DNA from: Marinobacter xestospongiae | GTDB lineage: Bacteria; Pseudomonadota; Gammaproteobacteria; Pseudomonadales; Oleiphilaceae | NCBI RefSeq assembly: GCF_023156385.1 | Contig: NZ_JAKZAK010000017.1 | Span: 61,600 to 125,599 of the forward strand | DNA length: 64,000 nt | Reading direction: 5' to 3' | Shown: positions 17,070 to 29,400 of the stretch, in pieces | How positions within the stretch are numbered: position 1 is the stretch's first letter | How the letters are laid out: each line of letters opens with the position of its first letter | Notes under the pieces: model-generated | Seen by the model: the letters and a program-made list of their open reading frames with translations, nothing else | Database searches by the model: none | Told to the model about the DNA's origin: nothing | Made by a program: the position numbers and the translations under genes

Positions 17070-17867
17070 TCAGTGAAACAGGAAGCGCACGCCCACCACG
17101 ATCAGCAGCAGTGCGAAGATCCGCTTCAGCAGGCGGGCATCCAGCCGGTGGGCCAGATTGGCGCCAACCCGGGCGAACAGCACGCTGGTCAACACAATGC
17201 CAAGCAGTGCCGGCAGATAGACATAGCCCACGCTGTACTCAGGCAACTGGGGCTGGGACCAGCCGGTCGCCAGATTGGTGAGCGCACCGGCAACCGCAAT
17301 CGGCAGACCGCAGGCCGCCGAGGTGGCCACCGCCTGCTGCATACGCACATTGCACCAGCTCAGAAACGGTACTGTCAGGGTTCCGCCGCCAATACCGAAG
17401 ATCGCCGAGGCCCAGCCAATGCCGGCGCCGGCAGCCCCCAGCCCCGTACCACCCGGCACATCACGACTGGGACTGGGGTTTACTTCCAGCAGCATTTTCA
17501 GCGCCACCAGGATGACAAAGATCCCAATGATCAGTTCCAAGGCCGCACCGGACAATAGTGAAGCTGTCCAGGCACCGAGCACCGCCCCCAGCACAATGCC
17601 AACAGTCATCGGTCGGAACAGATCCCAGCGAACCGCTCCCTTGGCGTGGTGGGTACGCACCGAACTGATGGACGTGAACACAATGGTCGCCAGCGACGTT
17701 CCCACCGCCAGGTGCGCGGCCACATCCGGGGTCACACCCTGAAGCCCGAAACTGAAGATCAGCACCGGCACGATCACCAGACCGCCACCAATCCCGAACA
17801 GCCCCGCCAGGGTGCCGGCCAGGGCGCCCAGGCCGAGATAGAGAGCAAACAGAACCAGCAGCGACAT
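17070..17867 (-). CDS. TauE/SafE family sulfite exporter-like permease
   Basis: The 265-residue inner-membrane protein has about eight helices and the duplicated TauE/SafE motif: AGLFGIGGGLVIVPVLI near residue 20 and SAIFGIGGGTLTVPFLSW near 150. Family members move sulfite, sulfoacetate or other anions, and the substrate here cannot be told. The ATG at 17867 begins the first helix. The frame is open further upstream but only in non-conserved sequence that overlaps the divergent NRDE gene. It lies 65 bp upstream of lgt on the same strand. Confidence 0.85.
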   Translation of the reverse strand: MSLLVLFALYLGLGALAGTLAGLFGIGGGLVIVPVLIFSFGLQGVTPDVAAHLAVGTSLATIVFTSISSVRTHHAKGAVRWDLFRPMTVGIVLGAVLGAWTASLLSGAALELIIGIFVILVALKMLLEVNPSPSRDVPGGTGLGAAGAGIGWASAIFGIGGGTLTVPFLSWCNVRMQQAVATSAACGLPIAVAGALTNLATGWSQPQLPEYSVGYVYLPALLGIVLTSVLFARVGANLAHRLDARLLKRIFALLLIVVGVRFLFH

Positions 17868-17966
17868 TGGTCGATCATCCCGCCTGAAAAAACAAGGCTG
17901 GTATGATACACAAGCGCTGTCGAGAACACATTCCGCATCCCGCCGGCCGTTACAAAAGGACGCCCT

Positions 17967-18755
17967 ATGTGCCTGATCGCTTTTGCCTTGGGACAACACC
18001 CCGACTACCCGCTGGTGGTGGCAGCCAACCGGGACGAGTTCCATCAGCGCCCCACCGCCGCCATGGACTGGTGGCCCGAGCCCAACATCCTCGCCGGTCG
18101 CGACCTGCAGGCCGGCGGCACCTGGCTGGCAGTGACCGCCAATGGCCGCGTGGCGGCGGTCACCAATGTCCGGGAGGGCACGCCGGAGCCGGCCCGGCTG
18201 AGCCGTGGCGAGCTGCCATTGCAGGCGCTCGCCAGCACCGAGGCGGTCAGCACCCACCTGGCACAGCACGGCACCGACTACGGCGGCTTCAACCTGGTGG
18301 TGCTGGGCACCGGGGGGCGACTGGACCAGGGTTGGTACTACAGCAACCGCGATGCTCACCCCGGCCGCCAATTACACCGGGCCAGCTACGGTCTCAGCAA
18401 CCACCTACTCCAGAGCCCATGGCCCAAGCTGCTGCGATTACGCCAGGCGGTGATGACCACCCTGATGCTGGCACCGGCGGATGACACCTCCGGTCTGCAC
18501 CAGCGGCTGATCCGACCATTGCAGGACCAGACCCCGGCACCGGATCACGCCCTGCCGGACACCGGCGTTGGCCTGGCTACCGAGCGCTTTCTGTCGTCCC
18601 CTTTCATCGTGGGGGAGCACTACGGCACCCGCGCCACCACCATTGTCACGGTCCGCCGTGACGGCGAAGTGACGGTGACCGAACAGAGCTGGCGCCCCGA
18701 TGGCCACCCCAACCAGCGGCGACAGTTCTGCTGGCAGCGGGAACCTCTGATATAA
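17967..18755 (+). CDS. NRDE-family (TANGO2-like) protein
   Basis: A 262-residue protein beginning [25 protein letters not shown], with the family's NRDE motif at about 21-24 and Cys2 exposed after Met removal, as in Ntn-hydrolase-like folds. Other family blocks are [24 protein letters not shown] and YGLSNHLL. The human relative TANGO2 affects lipid and haem handling, but the bacterial role is undefined. AAAGGACG precedes the ATG. It lies upstream of xseB-ispA-dxs on the same strand, with a 40-bp gap. Confidence 0.88.
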   Translation: MCLIAFALGQHPDYPLVVAANRDEFHQRPTAAMDWWPEPNILAGRDLQAGGTWLAVTANGRVAAVTNVREGTPEPARLSRGELPLQALASTEAVSTHLAQHGTDYGGFNLVVLGTGGRLDQGWYYSNRDAHPGRQLHRASYGLSNHLLQSPWPKLLRLRQAVMTTLMLAPADDTSGLHQRLIRPLQDQTPAPDHALPDTGVGLATERFLSSPFIVGEHYGTRATTIVTVRRDGEVTVTEQSWRPDGHPNQRRQFCWQREPLI

Positions 18756-18756
18756 T
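18751..18756 (+). promoter_or_regulatory. Possible -10 element for the xseB-ispA-dxs operon
   Basis: A perfect TATAAT overlaps the NRDE stop codon, 40 bp before xseB. No clear -35 is visible at the usual spacing. Confidence 0.3.
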
Positions 18757-18795
18757 CCCGCGAAAAACCGCCTGAGCAATGGGAGAGCCGGCACC

Positions 18796-19050
18796 ATGGC
18801 CGATCAGCCAAGCACCACCTCGATTGCCGATTTCGAGAAGTCCCTCAACGAACTGGAACGCCTGGTCCGAGACCTGGAACAGGGGGAACTGTCGCTGGAA
18901 CAATCCCTCGGCGCCTTCGAACAGGGCGTCAAGCTCACCCGGGACTGCCAACAGGCCCTGAAAGCCGCAGAACAGCGCATTGAGCAACTGGTTCAGCTGG
19001 AAGACGGCAGCCTCCAGTCGACACCGTTCAAGCCCGACGAGAACGCCTAA
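18796..19050 (+). CDS. xseB: Exodeoxyribonuclease VII small subunit
   Basis: XseB binds the large subunit XseA, forming the nuclease that degrades single-stranded DNA to short oligonucleotides. At 84 residues it has the usual length and the family core [32 protein letters not shown] (seen here as [26 protein letters not shown]), which is a helical hairpin. GGGAGA precedes the ATG. Its TAA is followed at once by the ispA ATG, the standard xseB-ispA-dxs order. xseA is not in the window. Confidence 0.96.
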   Translation: MADQPSTTSIADFEKSLNELERLVRDLEQGELSLEQSLGAFEQGVKLTRDCQQALKAAEQRIEQLVQLEDGSLQSTPFKPDENA

Positions 19051-19950
19051 ATGGAACAGAACACGGACCATACCCTGGTGTTCCTGGGTTCCTGCCAGGA
19101 GAGCGTTGACGCCGAGCTGACCCGCCTGCTGGACCAGGCCAGCGCCGCGCCGGCCCGCTTGCGCGAAGCCATGGCCTATAGCCTGCTGGGGGGAGGCAAA
19201 CGCATCCGTCCGGCGCTATGCCTGGGCGCCGCCCAGGTGGTGGGGAACAGCGTTGAGGAAGCGCTGGTACCGGCCTGCGCCATTGAAGCGATCCACGCCT
19301 ACTCGCTGGTACACGATGACCTGCCGGCGATGGACGACGACGACCTGCGGCGCGGTCGCCCCACGGTCCACATTGCGTTCGACGAAGCCACCGCCATCCT
19401 CGCTGGCGACGCCCTGCAGACCGCCGCATTCGAATGGCTGGCCAATGCCCCGCAGCTCGATGCTGACACCCGCCTCAAGATGGTGGCGGAACTGGCCCGG
19501 GCCAGTGGCCAGAGCGGCATGGTGGGAGGTCAGGCGATCGACCTGGCGTCCGTCGGCAAGGCACTGTCGCTGGACGACCTGGAAACCATGCACCGCCACA
19601 AGACCGGCGCCCTGATCGAAGCCAGCGTTCGCATTGGCGCCCTCACCGCCGGCGACCACGCCCGCGAGCGACTGCCGGCGCTGAGCCGCTATGCCCGCGC
19701 CCTGGGGCTGGCCTTTCAGGTCCAGGACGATCTGCTGGACATCGAGGGCGACACCGCGGTGATCGGCAAACCCCAGGGATCAGACGCTGCCCGGGACAAG
19801 CCCACCTACCCCGCCCTGCTGGGTGTGGACGGCGCCCGCTCCCACCTCCGGGACCTGTTGACCCAGGCCCAGGACGCTCTGGCAGACTGCGGCACAGAAG
19901 CCGACCCGCTGAGGGCCATGGCCGACTTCGTGGTGAGCCGCAGCCACTGA
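19051..19950 (+). CDS. ispA: Farnesyl diphosphate synthase (geranyltranstransferase)
   Basis: IspA condenses two isopentenyl diphosphates onto dimethylallyl diphosphate to give farnesyl diphosphate, precursor of undecaprenyl phosphate and quinones. The 299-residue protein has the first Asp-rich motif [10 protein letters not shown] (89-98), the second DDLLD in [13 protein letters not shown], and GGGKRIRP for diphosphate binding. The start directly abuts the xseB stop, so it relies on coupled translation. Length and motifs are normal for short-chain prenyl transferases of this branch. Confidence 0.97.
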   Translation: MEQNTDHTLVFLGSCQESVDAELTRLLDQASAAPARLREAMAYSLLGGGKRIRPALCLGAAQVVGNSVEEALVPACAIEAIHAYSLVHDDLPAMDDDDLRRGRPTVHIAFDEATAILAGDALQTAAFEWLANAPQLDADTRLKMVAELARASGQSGMVGGQAIDLASVGKALSLDDLETMHRHKTGALIEASVRIGALTAGDHARERLPALSRYARALGLAFQVQDDLLDIEGDTAVIGKPQGSDAARDKPTYPALLGVDGARSHLRDLLTQAQDALADCGTEADPLRAMADFVVSRSH

Positions 19951-19993
19951 TCGATACCATCGATCCAGGGCGCGGCCATCCCGTATAATACGG
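19949..19993 (+). promoter_or_regulatory. Two short palindromes, one over a TATAAT, between ispA and dxs
   Basis: GATCGAT-ACC-ATCGATC (19949-19965) begins inside the ispA stop codon. CCGTAT-A-ATACGG (19981-19993) contains a perfect TATAAT at 19984-19989. They may form an internal promoter for dxs with an operator over the -10. No good -35 was found. Confidence 0.35.
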
Positions 19994-20059
19994 CGGTATC
20001 AATCGCCCCCACATAGCACTACCATCGGTAGCAGAACCACGCGGAAAAGACCCAAGCGG

Positions 20060-22000
20060 ATGCAGGATACATACACATTCAAGGAAATCCCCCCGCAGCG
20101 CCCCAACACGCCGCTGCTGGACCGGATTGACACCCCAGACCAACTGCGCGAGCTGTCGGCTGCCCAGTTGCCCGAGCTGGCGCGGGAACTGCGCGCCTTC
20201 CTGCTGTGGTCAGTCGGCCAGACCGGCGGCCATTTCGGAGCAGGCCTGGGGGTGCTGGAGCTGACGGTAGCCCTGCACTATGTGTTCAACACCCCGGACG
20301 ACCGCCTGGTGTGGGACGTGGGCCACCAGGCCTATCCTCACAAGATCCTTACCGGACGCCGCGAACAATTGGGCACGATCCGCCAGAAGGATGGTCTCGC
20401 GGGCTTTCCCAAGCGCGCCGAGAGTGAGTACGACACCTTTGGCGTCGGCCACTCCAGCACCTCCATCAGTGCCGCCCTGGGCATGGCGATTGCCGCCCGG
20501 ATGCAGGACACCGGACGCCGCAGCATCGCGGTGATCGGCGATGGCGCAATGACCGCCGGCATGGCGTTCGAGGCGCTCAACCACGCCGGCCACCTGCGGG
20601 CCAATATGCTGGTGATCCTCAACGACAACGACATGTCGATTTCCCACAACGTTGGCGGCCTGTCCAACTACTTCGCCAAGCTGCTGGCCAGTCGCACCTA
20701 CAATCAGGTTCGCGACAGCAGCAAACGACTGCTGGAAGGCACACCGCTGAAGGCGCTGGCCCGCAAGACCGAAGAGCACTTCAAGGGCATGATTGCCCCC
20801 GGCACCCTGTTTGAGGAGCTGGGCTTCAACTACATCGGCCCCATTGATGGCCATGACCTGCCGCTGCTGGTGGACACCCTGGAGAACATCCGCGCCCTAG
20901 AAGGCCCCCAGTTCCTGCATGTGGTCACCAAGAAGGGCAAGGGCTTTGCCCCCGCTGAGGCCGATCCGGTGGGCTACCACGCCATCAACAAGATCGAACC
21001 GGCACCGGCCAGCAAACCCCAGGTGGTGGACAAACCCGCCCAGCCGGCGCCCCGGCCCAAGTACGCCAACGTCTTTGGCCAGTGGCTGTGCGACGCGGCG
21101 GAACAGGATGCCCGGGTGGTTGGCATCACCCCCGCAATGTGTGAAGGGTCCGACCTGCTGGCGTTCTCCAAGCGTTTTCCGGACCGCTATTTCGACGTTG
21201 CCATTGCCGAACAGCACTCGGTCACCCTGGCGGCTGGCCTGGCCTGTGACGGCGCCAAGCCGGTGGTGGCCATCTACTCCACCTTCCTGCAGCGGGCCTA
21301 CGATCAGCTGATCCACGATGTCGCCATCCAGGATCTGGACGTGCTGTTCGCCATCGACCGGGCAGGCCTGGTCGGTGAAGACGGCCCCACCCACGCTGGC
21401 GCGTTCGACCTCAGCTACCTGCGCTGCATTCCCAACCTGGTGGTGATGGCGCCGGCGGACGAGAACGAAACCCGCCAGCTGTTGCACACCGGCCTGATGC
21501 ACGACGGCCCCGCAGCCGTGCGCTACCCCCGGGGCACCGGCCCCGGCGTCGACATGCAGCAGACGCTGACCCCCCTACCCCTGGGCAAAGGCCGGATGCG
21601 GCGGGAAGGCAAGCGCATTGCCATCCTCAATTTCGGCACCCGCCTGAGTGCTGCCGAGCAGGCCGCCGAGGCGCTGGATGCCACCGTGGCGGACATGCGC
21701 TTCGTTAAACCGCTGGACGAGGCTCTGGTGCTGGCACTGGCAGAGAACCATGACCTGCTGGTCACGGTGGAGGAGAACGTCATTGCCGGCGGCGCCGGCA
21801 GTGCGGTAGGTGAATTCCTGCTGGCACAGGGCCTGGCTCAGCCCCTGCTGCAACTGGGCCTACCGGATCGCTTTGTCGATCACGGCAAACACGGCGAGCT
21901 GCTCAGCGAATGCGGCCTCGACGCCGACGGCATCCGCCAGGCCATCGAACGGCGCCTCGACAGCCTGCCCCAGGGCCAAACCCTGCAGGCGGTGAGATAG
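20060..22000 (+). CDS. dxs: 1-deoxy-D-xylulose-5-phosphate synthase
   Basis: Dxs condenses pyruvate and glyceraldehyde-3-phosphate using thiamine diphosphate, the entry step of the MEP isoprenoid pathway. The 646-residue protein has the TPP/Mg motif [18 protein letters not shown] ... NDNDMSIS, the pocket [34 protein letters not shown], and the transketolase C-terminal half with GEDGPTHAG and [16 protein letters not shown]. It follows ispA by 109 bp, so it is co-transcribed or has its own promoter. Dxs feeds IspA with precursors through the rest of the pathway, which is encoded elsewhere. Confidence 0.98.
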   Translation: MQDTYTFKEIPPQRPNTPLLDRIDTPDQLRELSAAQLPELARELRAFLLWSVGQTGGHFGAGLGVLELTVALHYVFNTPDDRLVWDVGHQAYPHKILTGRREQLGTIRQKDGLAGFPKRAESEYDTFGVGHSSTSISAALGMAIAARMQDTGRRSIAVIGDGAMTAGMAFEALNHAGHLRANMLVILNDNDMSISHNVGGLSNYFAKLLASRTYNQVRDSSKRLLEGTPLKALARKTEEHFKGMIAPGTLFEELGFNYIGPIDGHDLPLLVDTLENIRALEGPQFLHVVTKKGKGFAPAEADPVGYHAINKIEPAPASKPQVVDKPAQPAPRPKYANVFGQWLCDAAEQDARVVGITPAMCEGSDLLAFSKRFPDRYFDVAIAEQHSVTLAAGLACDGAKPVVAIYSTFLQRAYDQLIHDVAIQDLDVLFAIDRAGLVGEDGPTHAGAFDLSYLRCIPNLVVMAPADENETRQLLHTGLMHDGPAAVRYPRGTGPGVDMQQTLTPLPLGKGRMRREGKRIAILNFGTRLSAAEQAAEALDATVADMRFVKPLDEALVLALAENHDLLVTVEENVIAGGAGSAVGEFLLAQGLAQPLLQLGLPDRFVDHGKHGELLSECGLDADGIRQAIERRLDSLPQGQTLQAVR

Positions 22001-22008
22001 ATTCCCGA

Positions 22009-22025
22009 CGGGGCCGACGGCCCCG
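22009..22025. terminator. GC-rich hairpin between convergent dxs and ribA
   Basis: CGGGGCC-GAC-GGCCCCG is a perfect 7-bp stem in the 37-bp gap between the two stop codons. No T tract follows on either strand, so termination would be imperfect. Confidence 0.45.
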
Positions 22026-22037
22026 CCGATACCCCGA

Positions 22038-22652
22038 CTAGCCTTCGGGATCGTCGTCCTGATGGGTTTCCAGCCAGTGTCCCAGCTTACTCTGCTTGGT
22101 AGCCAGGTAGCCTTCGTTGTGAGGGTTGCGACCAACGTGGAGGGGAACCCGTTCGGCAATGTCGATGCCGTAGGACGTCAGCGCGGCAACCTTGCGGGGG
22201 TTGTTGGTCATCAGCCGCAGGCTGCGGATACCGAGGTGGTCGAGCATGTCCTTACACATGCTGTAATCCCGCAGGTCGGCGGCAAACCCCAGCTTCTCGT
22301 TGGCCTCGACCGTGTCGGCCCCCTGGTCCTGCAGATGATAGGCGCGGATCTTGTTCAGCAGCCCGATGCCACGACCTTCCTGGCGCAGATACAGCAGGAT
22401 GCCCCGACCTTCCCGGGCGATGCTGCGCAGGGCTTCTTCCAGTTGGTAGCCGCAGTCACAACGCATGCTGTAGAGGGCGTCGCCGGTCAGGCATTCGGAA
22501 TGGGTGCGGGCCAGCATTGGTTCGCTACGGTCGAGCTCCCCCAACGTCAGGGCAATATGCTCCTTGCCAGTGTCCGGTTCCTCGAAGCCGTGCATGTCGA
22601 AGACACCAAAAGGGGTGGGAAGCCGGCAGGTCTGAACGTAGCGAACGGCCAC
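22038..22652 (-). CDS. ribA: GTP cyclohydrolase II
   Basis: RibA opens and hydrolyses GTP to 2,5-diamino-6-ribosylamino-pyrimidinone phosphate, the first step of riboflavin synthesis. The 204-residue protein has the zinc ligands in [39 protein letters not shown], and LMTNNPRKV. It is stand-alone, without a RibB domain. It starts at GTG 22652 with GAGGA seven bases upstream. It lies 100 bp downstream of moaC on the same strand. Confidence 0.97.
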   Translation of the reverse strand: MAVRYVQTCRLPTPFGVFDMHGFEEPDTGKEHIALTLGELDRSEPMLARTHSECLTGDALYSMRCDCGYQLEEALRSIAREGRGILLYLRQEGRGIGLLNKIRAYHLQDQGADTVEANEKLGFAADLRDYSMCKDMLDHLGIRSLRLMTNNPRKVAALTSYGIDIAERVPLHVGRNPHNEGYLATKQSKLGHWLETHQDDDPEG

Positions 22653-22752
22653 AGTAAATCCTCGTGGTTAATGCGGTAAGCCGGGCATTTTAGCAGAACG
22701 GCGGCCTCACGCGCAGCCACCGCTCATCGTCAAACGGCTCACCGGCCCAGCC

Positions 22753-23232
22753 TCAATCGTCGGCGCGCCAGTGACCGCTGCGCCCACCCTTTTTCTCCAG
22801 CAGCCGGACCTGCTCCACGACCATGCCCCGGTCTACCGCCTTACACATGTCATAGAGGGTCAATGCCGCCACGCTGGCGGCCGTCAGCGCCTCCATTTCC
22901 ACCCCGGTCCGGGCCGCGAGCTTGCAGCGGGCCTCAATATGCACCGCCGAGACCTCCGGCTGTGGCGTCAGCACCACTTTGACCGAGGTCAGGTTGAGGG
23001 CATGACACAGTGGAATCAGTTCGTGGGTCTTCTTCGCCGCCATGATGCCGGCGATGCGTGCGGTCGCCAGTACATCGCCCTTGGGGTGCTCGCCATCGAC
23101 AATCATCGCCAGGGTGGCGGGCGCCATGCGGATCAGTGCTTCGGCACAGGCCTCACGCTCGGTGACCTGTTTGTCGGTCACATCGACCATGCGGGCCTGG
23201 CCCTGGTCATCCAGGTGGGTCAGTTTAGTCAC
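22753..23232 (-). CDS. moaC: Cyclic pyranopterin monophosphate synthase
   Basis: MoaC converts 3',8-cyclo-7,8-dihydro-GTP to cyclic pyranopterin monophosphate in molybdenum cofactor synthesis. The 159-residue protein has [35 protein letters not shown] (seen as [16 protein letters not shown]), [23 protein letters not shown] and KKGGRSG. It starts at GTG 23232 after GAGGTATTACT. moaA is not nearby. The gene follows the Nudix fusion by 34 bp and probably shares its transcript. Confidence 0.97.
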   Translation of the reverse strand: MTKLTHLDDQGQARMVDVTDKQVTEREACAEALIRMAPATLAMIVDGEHPKGDVLATARIAGIMAAKKTHELIPLCHALNLTSVKVVLTPQPEVSAVHIEARCKLAARTGVEMEALTAASVAALTLYDMCKAVDRGMVVEQVRLLEKKGGRSGHWRADD

Positions 23233-23266
23233 AGTAATACCTCAGTTCGAAGAGTCTCACGGCAGC

Positions 23267-24205
23267 TCAACGCCACCAATAGCCAATACCGGCGATGCCC
23301 TGGCCGCCAGCCTCCCGGGCCTGGCTCACATCGTCCGGCCCCAGACCACCAAGGGCATACACCGGCACCGTCGCCGCGGCCGTCAGGGCCTGGAACCGGG
23401 CCCAGCCCATCGCGGCAACGTCCGGATGGGTCCGGGTCGGCTGTACCGGCGCCAGGGTCACAAAGTCGGCACCCAACGCGATGGCGTGGGCCAGTTGCGC
23501 CTCATCGTGACAGGATACGCCAAGCCAGCAAGACGCCGGTACCGGACGCTCGTCCAGACCCGCCGCTTCCCGCCAGGGCAGGTGCAGGCCATCGACGGCA
23601 AGCCCCTGCAGGCAGCCCGCCGAACCGTGTGCCAGCAGCGTGACACCGGCTTTGCGGCACACCTCCTGGGCCGCGGCCGCAAACGCCTGGTAGTCCTCGG
23701 CGCAAAGCCAGGGCGCCCTCAACACCACCATCCCGGACTGGTGCTGAAGCTGCTGACGGAGCCGCTCGACGCCCTGCTCGACGTCGTCGAAGCCGCCGCT
23801 TATGGCCAGCTGACAGGGCAACCGCAGGGCCCGAATGATGGGGCGGTTGGCGGCGGGAAAATCCTCATCCCGGAGCTGATCCGGTGCCAGCCACTGGATT
23901 GGCTGACCTTCGCGGCCATGGGCCTCCCCCTCGGCCGCATCGCTGCGCCAGACATCCAGGAACACCCGTTTGTCACCATAGTCGTGGCGTATGCCAATCA
24001 CCGGCTGCAGGGACGCCGGCGGCACCTTGAGTCCGGTTTCTTCATCAATCTCCCGTACCAGCGCCATCTGGACGCTCTCACCAGGCTCCACCTTGCCACC
24101 GGGAAACTCCAGCAGCCCACCCTGGTGGACGCTGTCCGGGCGGCGGGCAATCAGTACCCGCCCCTGTCGGTAGATCACCGCAACCGCAACATGAACCTCT
24201 TTCAT
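23267..24205 (-). CDS. Nudix hydrolase fused to a thiamine-phosphate-synthase-like domain
   Basis: This 312-residue protein has two domains. Residues 1-130 are a MutT-type Nudix hydrolase with a full Nudix box GGKVEPGESVQMALVREIDEETGL spanning 36-59 (key residues G37, E43, R51, E52, E55, E56). Residues 135-312 resemble ThiE/TenI: GLAVDGLHLPW, LGVSCHDEAQLAHAIALGADF, LAPVQPT and PVYALGGLGPDD. The usual ThiE substrate residues (N-D-R before the GVHLGQ strand) are changed to H-G-S. It could sanitise oxidised nucleotides while the TIM barrel has a different or regulatory role. The same fusion is common in pseudomonads and is often called mutT. It starts 2 bp after argJ stops. Confidence 0.9.
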   Translation of the reverse strand: MKEVHVAVAVIYRQGRVLIARRPDSVHQGGLLEFPGGKVEPGESVQMALVREIDEETGLKVPPASLQPVIGIRHDYGDKRVFLDVWRSDAAEGEAHGREGQPIQWLAPDQLRDEDFPAANRPIIRALRLPCQLAISGGFDDVEQGVERLRQQLQHQSGMVVLRAPWLCAEDYQAFAAAAQEVCRKAGVTLLAHGSAGCLQGLAVDGLHLPWREAAGLDERPVPASCWLGVSCHDEAQLAHAIALGADFVTLAPVQPTRTHPDVAAMGWARFQALTAAATVPVYALGGLGPDDVSQAREAGGQGIAGIGYWWR

Positions 24206-24207
24206 GC

Positions 24208-25425
24208 TCAGGTCCGGTACTCAGCGTTGATGGTGACGTAGTCATGGGAGAAATCGCAGGTCCAGACCCGCTCAAACACCTCACCCCGGCGCAGGTTGAT
24301 GTGGATGGTGATCTCCTCCCGATCCATCACCGCCTGGCCACGGGCTTCGCTGTAGTCCGCAGCCCGGCCGCCGTCCCGTACCAGACAGACATCCCCCAGC
24401 CAGATCTCCAGGGCGTCCAGGTCCAGATCGTCGATTCCGGCCCGGCCAACCGCGGCGAGAATTCGCCCCCAGTTGGGATCGGAGGCGAACAGCGCGGTTT
24501 TCACCAGTGGCGAGTGGGCCACGGTGTAGGCTACGGCCAGGGCTTCTTCCTGGGTGGCCGCCTCACTCACCTCCAGGGTGACAAACTTGGTTGCCCCCTC
24601 GCCATCACGGACAATGGCGTGGGCCAGCTCCAGGTACACCTGTGCCAGGGCCTCGCGGAAGACGCCCAGCTCCGCACTGTCGGCGGTCAGGCTGTCACCG
24701 CCGGCGGCACCGGTCGCCACCAGCATGCAGGCGTCGTTGGTGGAAGTGTCGCTGTCGATGGTGATGCGATTGAAGGACTGATCCCCCAACTCACTGGCAA
24801 GCGTCTGCAACAGGCCGGGCTCGATGTCGGCATCAGTGGCGATGAAGCCCAGCATGGTGGCCATGTTGGGGCGAATCATGCCAGCGCCCTTGCTGATCCC
24901 GGAGATGGTGATCACCCGATCACCCAGGGTGACCTGTGTCGACGCCCCTTTGGGCCGGGTGTCGGTGGTCATGATGCCGGCCGCCGCCTCCGCCCAGGCA
25001 CCTTGATCCAGGTTGGCCAGCGCGGCCGGTAACGCCGACACCAGTCGCTGCAGTGGCAGTGGCTCACCAATCACCCCGGTGGAAAACGGCAACACCTGGC
25101 TGGGCGCCACACCGGCAGCCTGGGCCAGCGCCTCACAGGTCGCCCGGGCATCCGCCATGCCCTGGGCTCCGGTGCCGGCGTTGGCGTTGCCGGTATTGAT
25201 CACCAGATAGCGGGGCTGGCCCAGCTGCAAGTGTTCGCGGGCAACCCGTACCGGCGCGGCGCAGAAGCGGTTCTGGGTGAAGATGCCGGCTACCCGGGCG
25301 CCCTCCGCCAGCTCGAAAACCACCAGATCCTGGCGCCCGGGGGTCTTGATCCCGGCACTGGCTACTCCCAGACGAACGCCGCCAACCGGCGCAAACTCAG
25401 GCAAGGTACCCGGACCTACCGCCAT
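24208..25425 (-). CDS. argJ: Bifunctional glutamate N-acetyltransferase / amino-acid acetyltransferase
   Basis: ArgJ transfers the acetyl group from N-acetyl-ornithine to glutamate and, in bifunctional forms, also uses acetyl-CoA, so it starts and recycles the arginine pathway. The 405-residue precursor has the autocleavage motif IRPNMATML; cleavage before Thr190 makes that residue the nucleophile of the beta chain. FSTGVIGEPLP, SDTSTNDACMLVATG and SDPNWGRILAAVGRA are also present. The ATG at 25425 has AGGAGAGAGAGC upstream. A strong terminator lies between secA and this gene, 36 bp upstream. Confidence 0.97.
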   Translation of the reverse strand: MAVGPGTLPEFAPVGGVRLGVASAGIKTPGRQDLVVFELAEGARVAGIFTQNRFCAAPVRVAREHLQLGQPRYLVINTGNANAGTGAQGMADARATCEALAQAAGVAPSQVLPFSTGVIGEPLPLQRLVSALPAALANLDQGAWAEAAAGIMTTDTRPKGASTQVTLGDRVITISGISKGAGMIRPNMATMLGFIATDADIEPGLLQTLASELGDQSFNRITIDSDTSTNDACMLVATGAAGGDSLTADSAELGVFREALAQVYLELAHAIVRDGEGATKFVTLEVSEAATQEEALAVAYTVAHSPLVKTALFASDPNWGRILAAVGRAGIDDLDLDALEIWLGDVCLVRDGGRAADYSEARGQAVMDREEITIHINLRRGEVFERVWTCDFSHDYVTINAEYRT

Positions 25426-25460
25426 GCTCTCTCTCCTGTAATGATGGGTGTCTGTAAACG

Positions 25461-25495
25461 AAAAACCCGCAGCCTGGCGATGCCAGGGTGCGGGT
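25461..25495 (-). terminator. Intrinsic terminator downstream of secA
   Basis: On the minus strand ACCCGCA and TGCGGGT enclose CCTGGC-GAT/ATC-GCCAGG with one mismatch, giving a 13-bp stem followed by TTTTTCGTTT. It lies 26 bp after the secA stop and 36 bp before the argJ ATG. Confidence 0.8.
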
Positions 25496-25520
25496 CCAGT
25501 AACGCCAGCTTGTGTCTGTA

Positions 25521-28268
<2,748 letters not shown>

Positions 28269-28421
28269 AGACCACTGCTTCTTTGATTAAACGTAGGGAG
28301 CCGGCATTCTAACCTTATTTCGCACAAGGAAAAAAGGCAGGTCCGACGGCAACGGCGACTGACACGCAAAAACCGGCACATCGGGGGAGTTCCGGCAAGG
28401 AGGGAGTGCGGTGGGGAGAGG

Positions 28422-28455
28422 CGGTCACGCCAGCGTGTGGGCCGCTGGCGTGCCG
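28422..28455 (-). terminator. Hairpin after the M23 peptidase gene
   Basis: CGG-T-CACGCCAGCG and CGCTGGCGTG-CCG form a 13-bp stem with one bulge, immediately after the peptidase stop. No U tract follows, so it may act as a weak terminator or processing site upstream of secA. Confidence 0.45.
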
Positions 28456-29400
28456 TCAGCGACTGGCGCGCTGGATGTAATGCTCTGGGTTCTGACTCTT
28501 ACCGTCCTGCAGCACTTCAAAGTGCACATGGGGGCCGGTGGAACGTCCCGTGCTGCCCATCAATGCCAGCACCTGGCCTTTCTCGACAATATCACCCACC
28601 TGGACCTTCAGGGTCTTGCAGTGGGCGTAGCGGGTAACCAGTCCATCACCATGGTCGATTTCAACCAGATTGCCATAGCCACTGCGCTTGTCGGAGTAAG
28701 TCACCACCCCGGCGGCAACGGCGATGATGTCGCTGCCATCCTTGCCGGCAAGGTCCACGCCACCATGCCAGGTGCGACGACCGGTGAACGGATCGGAACG
28801 GTAGCCATAGCGGGAGGACAGCCAGCCCCAAGTGATCGGACGACCTGCCACGAAGCGCTCGTCCTCCAGCTGCTTGTGAGAGATCAACGAGTCGAGCAGG
28901 CGCAGCTGCTGCTCCCGGTCAGCGATTCGGGCCTCCAGCTGTGCCACCATCTCCGTCAGCTCCGGCGTGGAGAAAGACTCTCCCGGCAGGGCGTCTTCCG
29001 GACCACCAACGGCCGCAGGCTGATCAAAATTGAATTCTTCGCTGGCAATCAGGCCGGATTCCACGAAGCGCTGGCCCATGGCATCCAGGCGCAACAACCG
29101 CCCCTGCATCTGACCAAGACGCAGGGTCAGGGCGTCTACCTGTTGCGCGGTGCGACGCTGCAGATCCGCCAACTGCTGATCCTGCTCGCTTAACCGCCCC
29201 TGCCACTCACGCACCAGCGGTGAAGTTACCACCACCGGCGCCTGGGCCCCTGAGGTAGCACCGCCACCAGCCTGATAGCCGGCCCACACCGCCAGCGCCA
29301 GCAGGGACATCCCGACGGCCACCAACAGCAGGACGGCTGGCAGTCCGAGGGAAACCACACGGGACTGTCCGTGACGCTTGCCGACCAGGATAATATTCAT
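28456..29400 (-). CDS. M23-family peptidase (LytM/NlpD-like), membrane anchored
   Basis: The 314-residue protein has an N-terminal basic stretch, one membrane helix (about 17-40), a coiled coil (about 60-160, Gln/Leu/Glu rich), and an M23 endopeptidase domain in the last 125 residues. The metal-site motifs are complete: HGGVDLAG (His and Asp ligands), a second His in TRYAHC, and HVHFE. It should cut peptide cross-links in peptidoglycan from the periplasmic side, or activate amidases. The location between dciA and secA matches the pseudomonad order. The ATG at 29400 is preferred, but ATG 29418 (six residues longer) is possible; neither has a strong ribosome site. Confidence 0.88.
   Translation of the reverse strand: MNIILVGKRHGQSRVVSLGLPAVLLLVAVGMSLLALAVWAGYQAGGGATSGAQAPVVVTSPLVREWQGRLSEQDQQLADLQRRTAQQVDALTLRLGQMQGRLLRLDAMGQRFVESGLIASEEFNFDQPAAVGGPEDALPGESFSTPELTEMVAQLEARIADREQQLRLLDSLISHKQLEDERFVAGRPITWGWLSSRYGYRSDPFTGRRTWHGGVDLAGKDGSDIIAVAAGVVTYSDKRSGYGNLVEIDHGDGLVTRYAHCKTLKVQVGDIVEKGQVLALMGSTGRSTGPHVHFEVLQDGKSQNPEHYIQRASR

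Noticed and set aside
17868..18371. A 168-residue extension of the TauE/SafE permease
   Set aside because: It lies opposite the NRDE gene and is not conserved; the first membrane helix begins at the ATG at 17867.
28269..28455. A SecM-like leader gene upstream of secA
   Set aside because: No start codon with a ribosome site, signal peptide or arrest motif was found in the gap.
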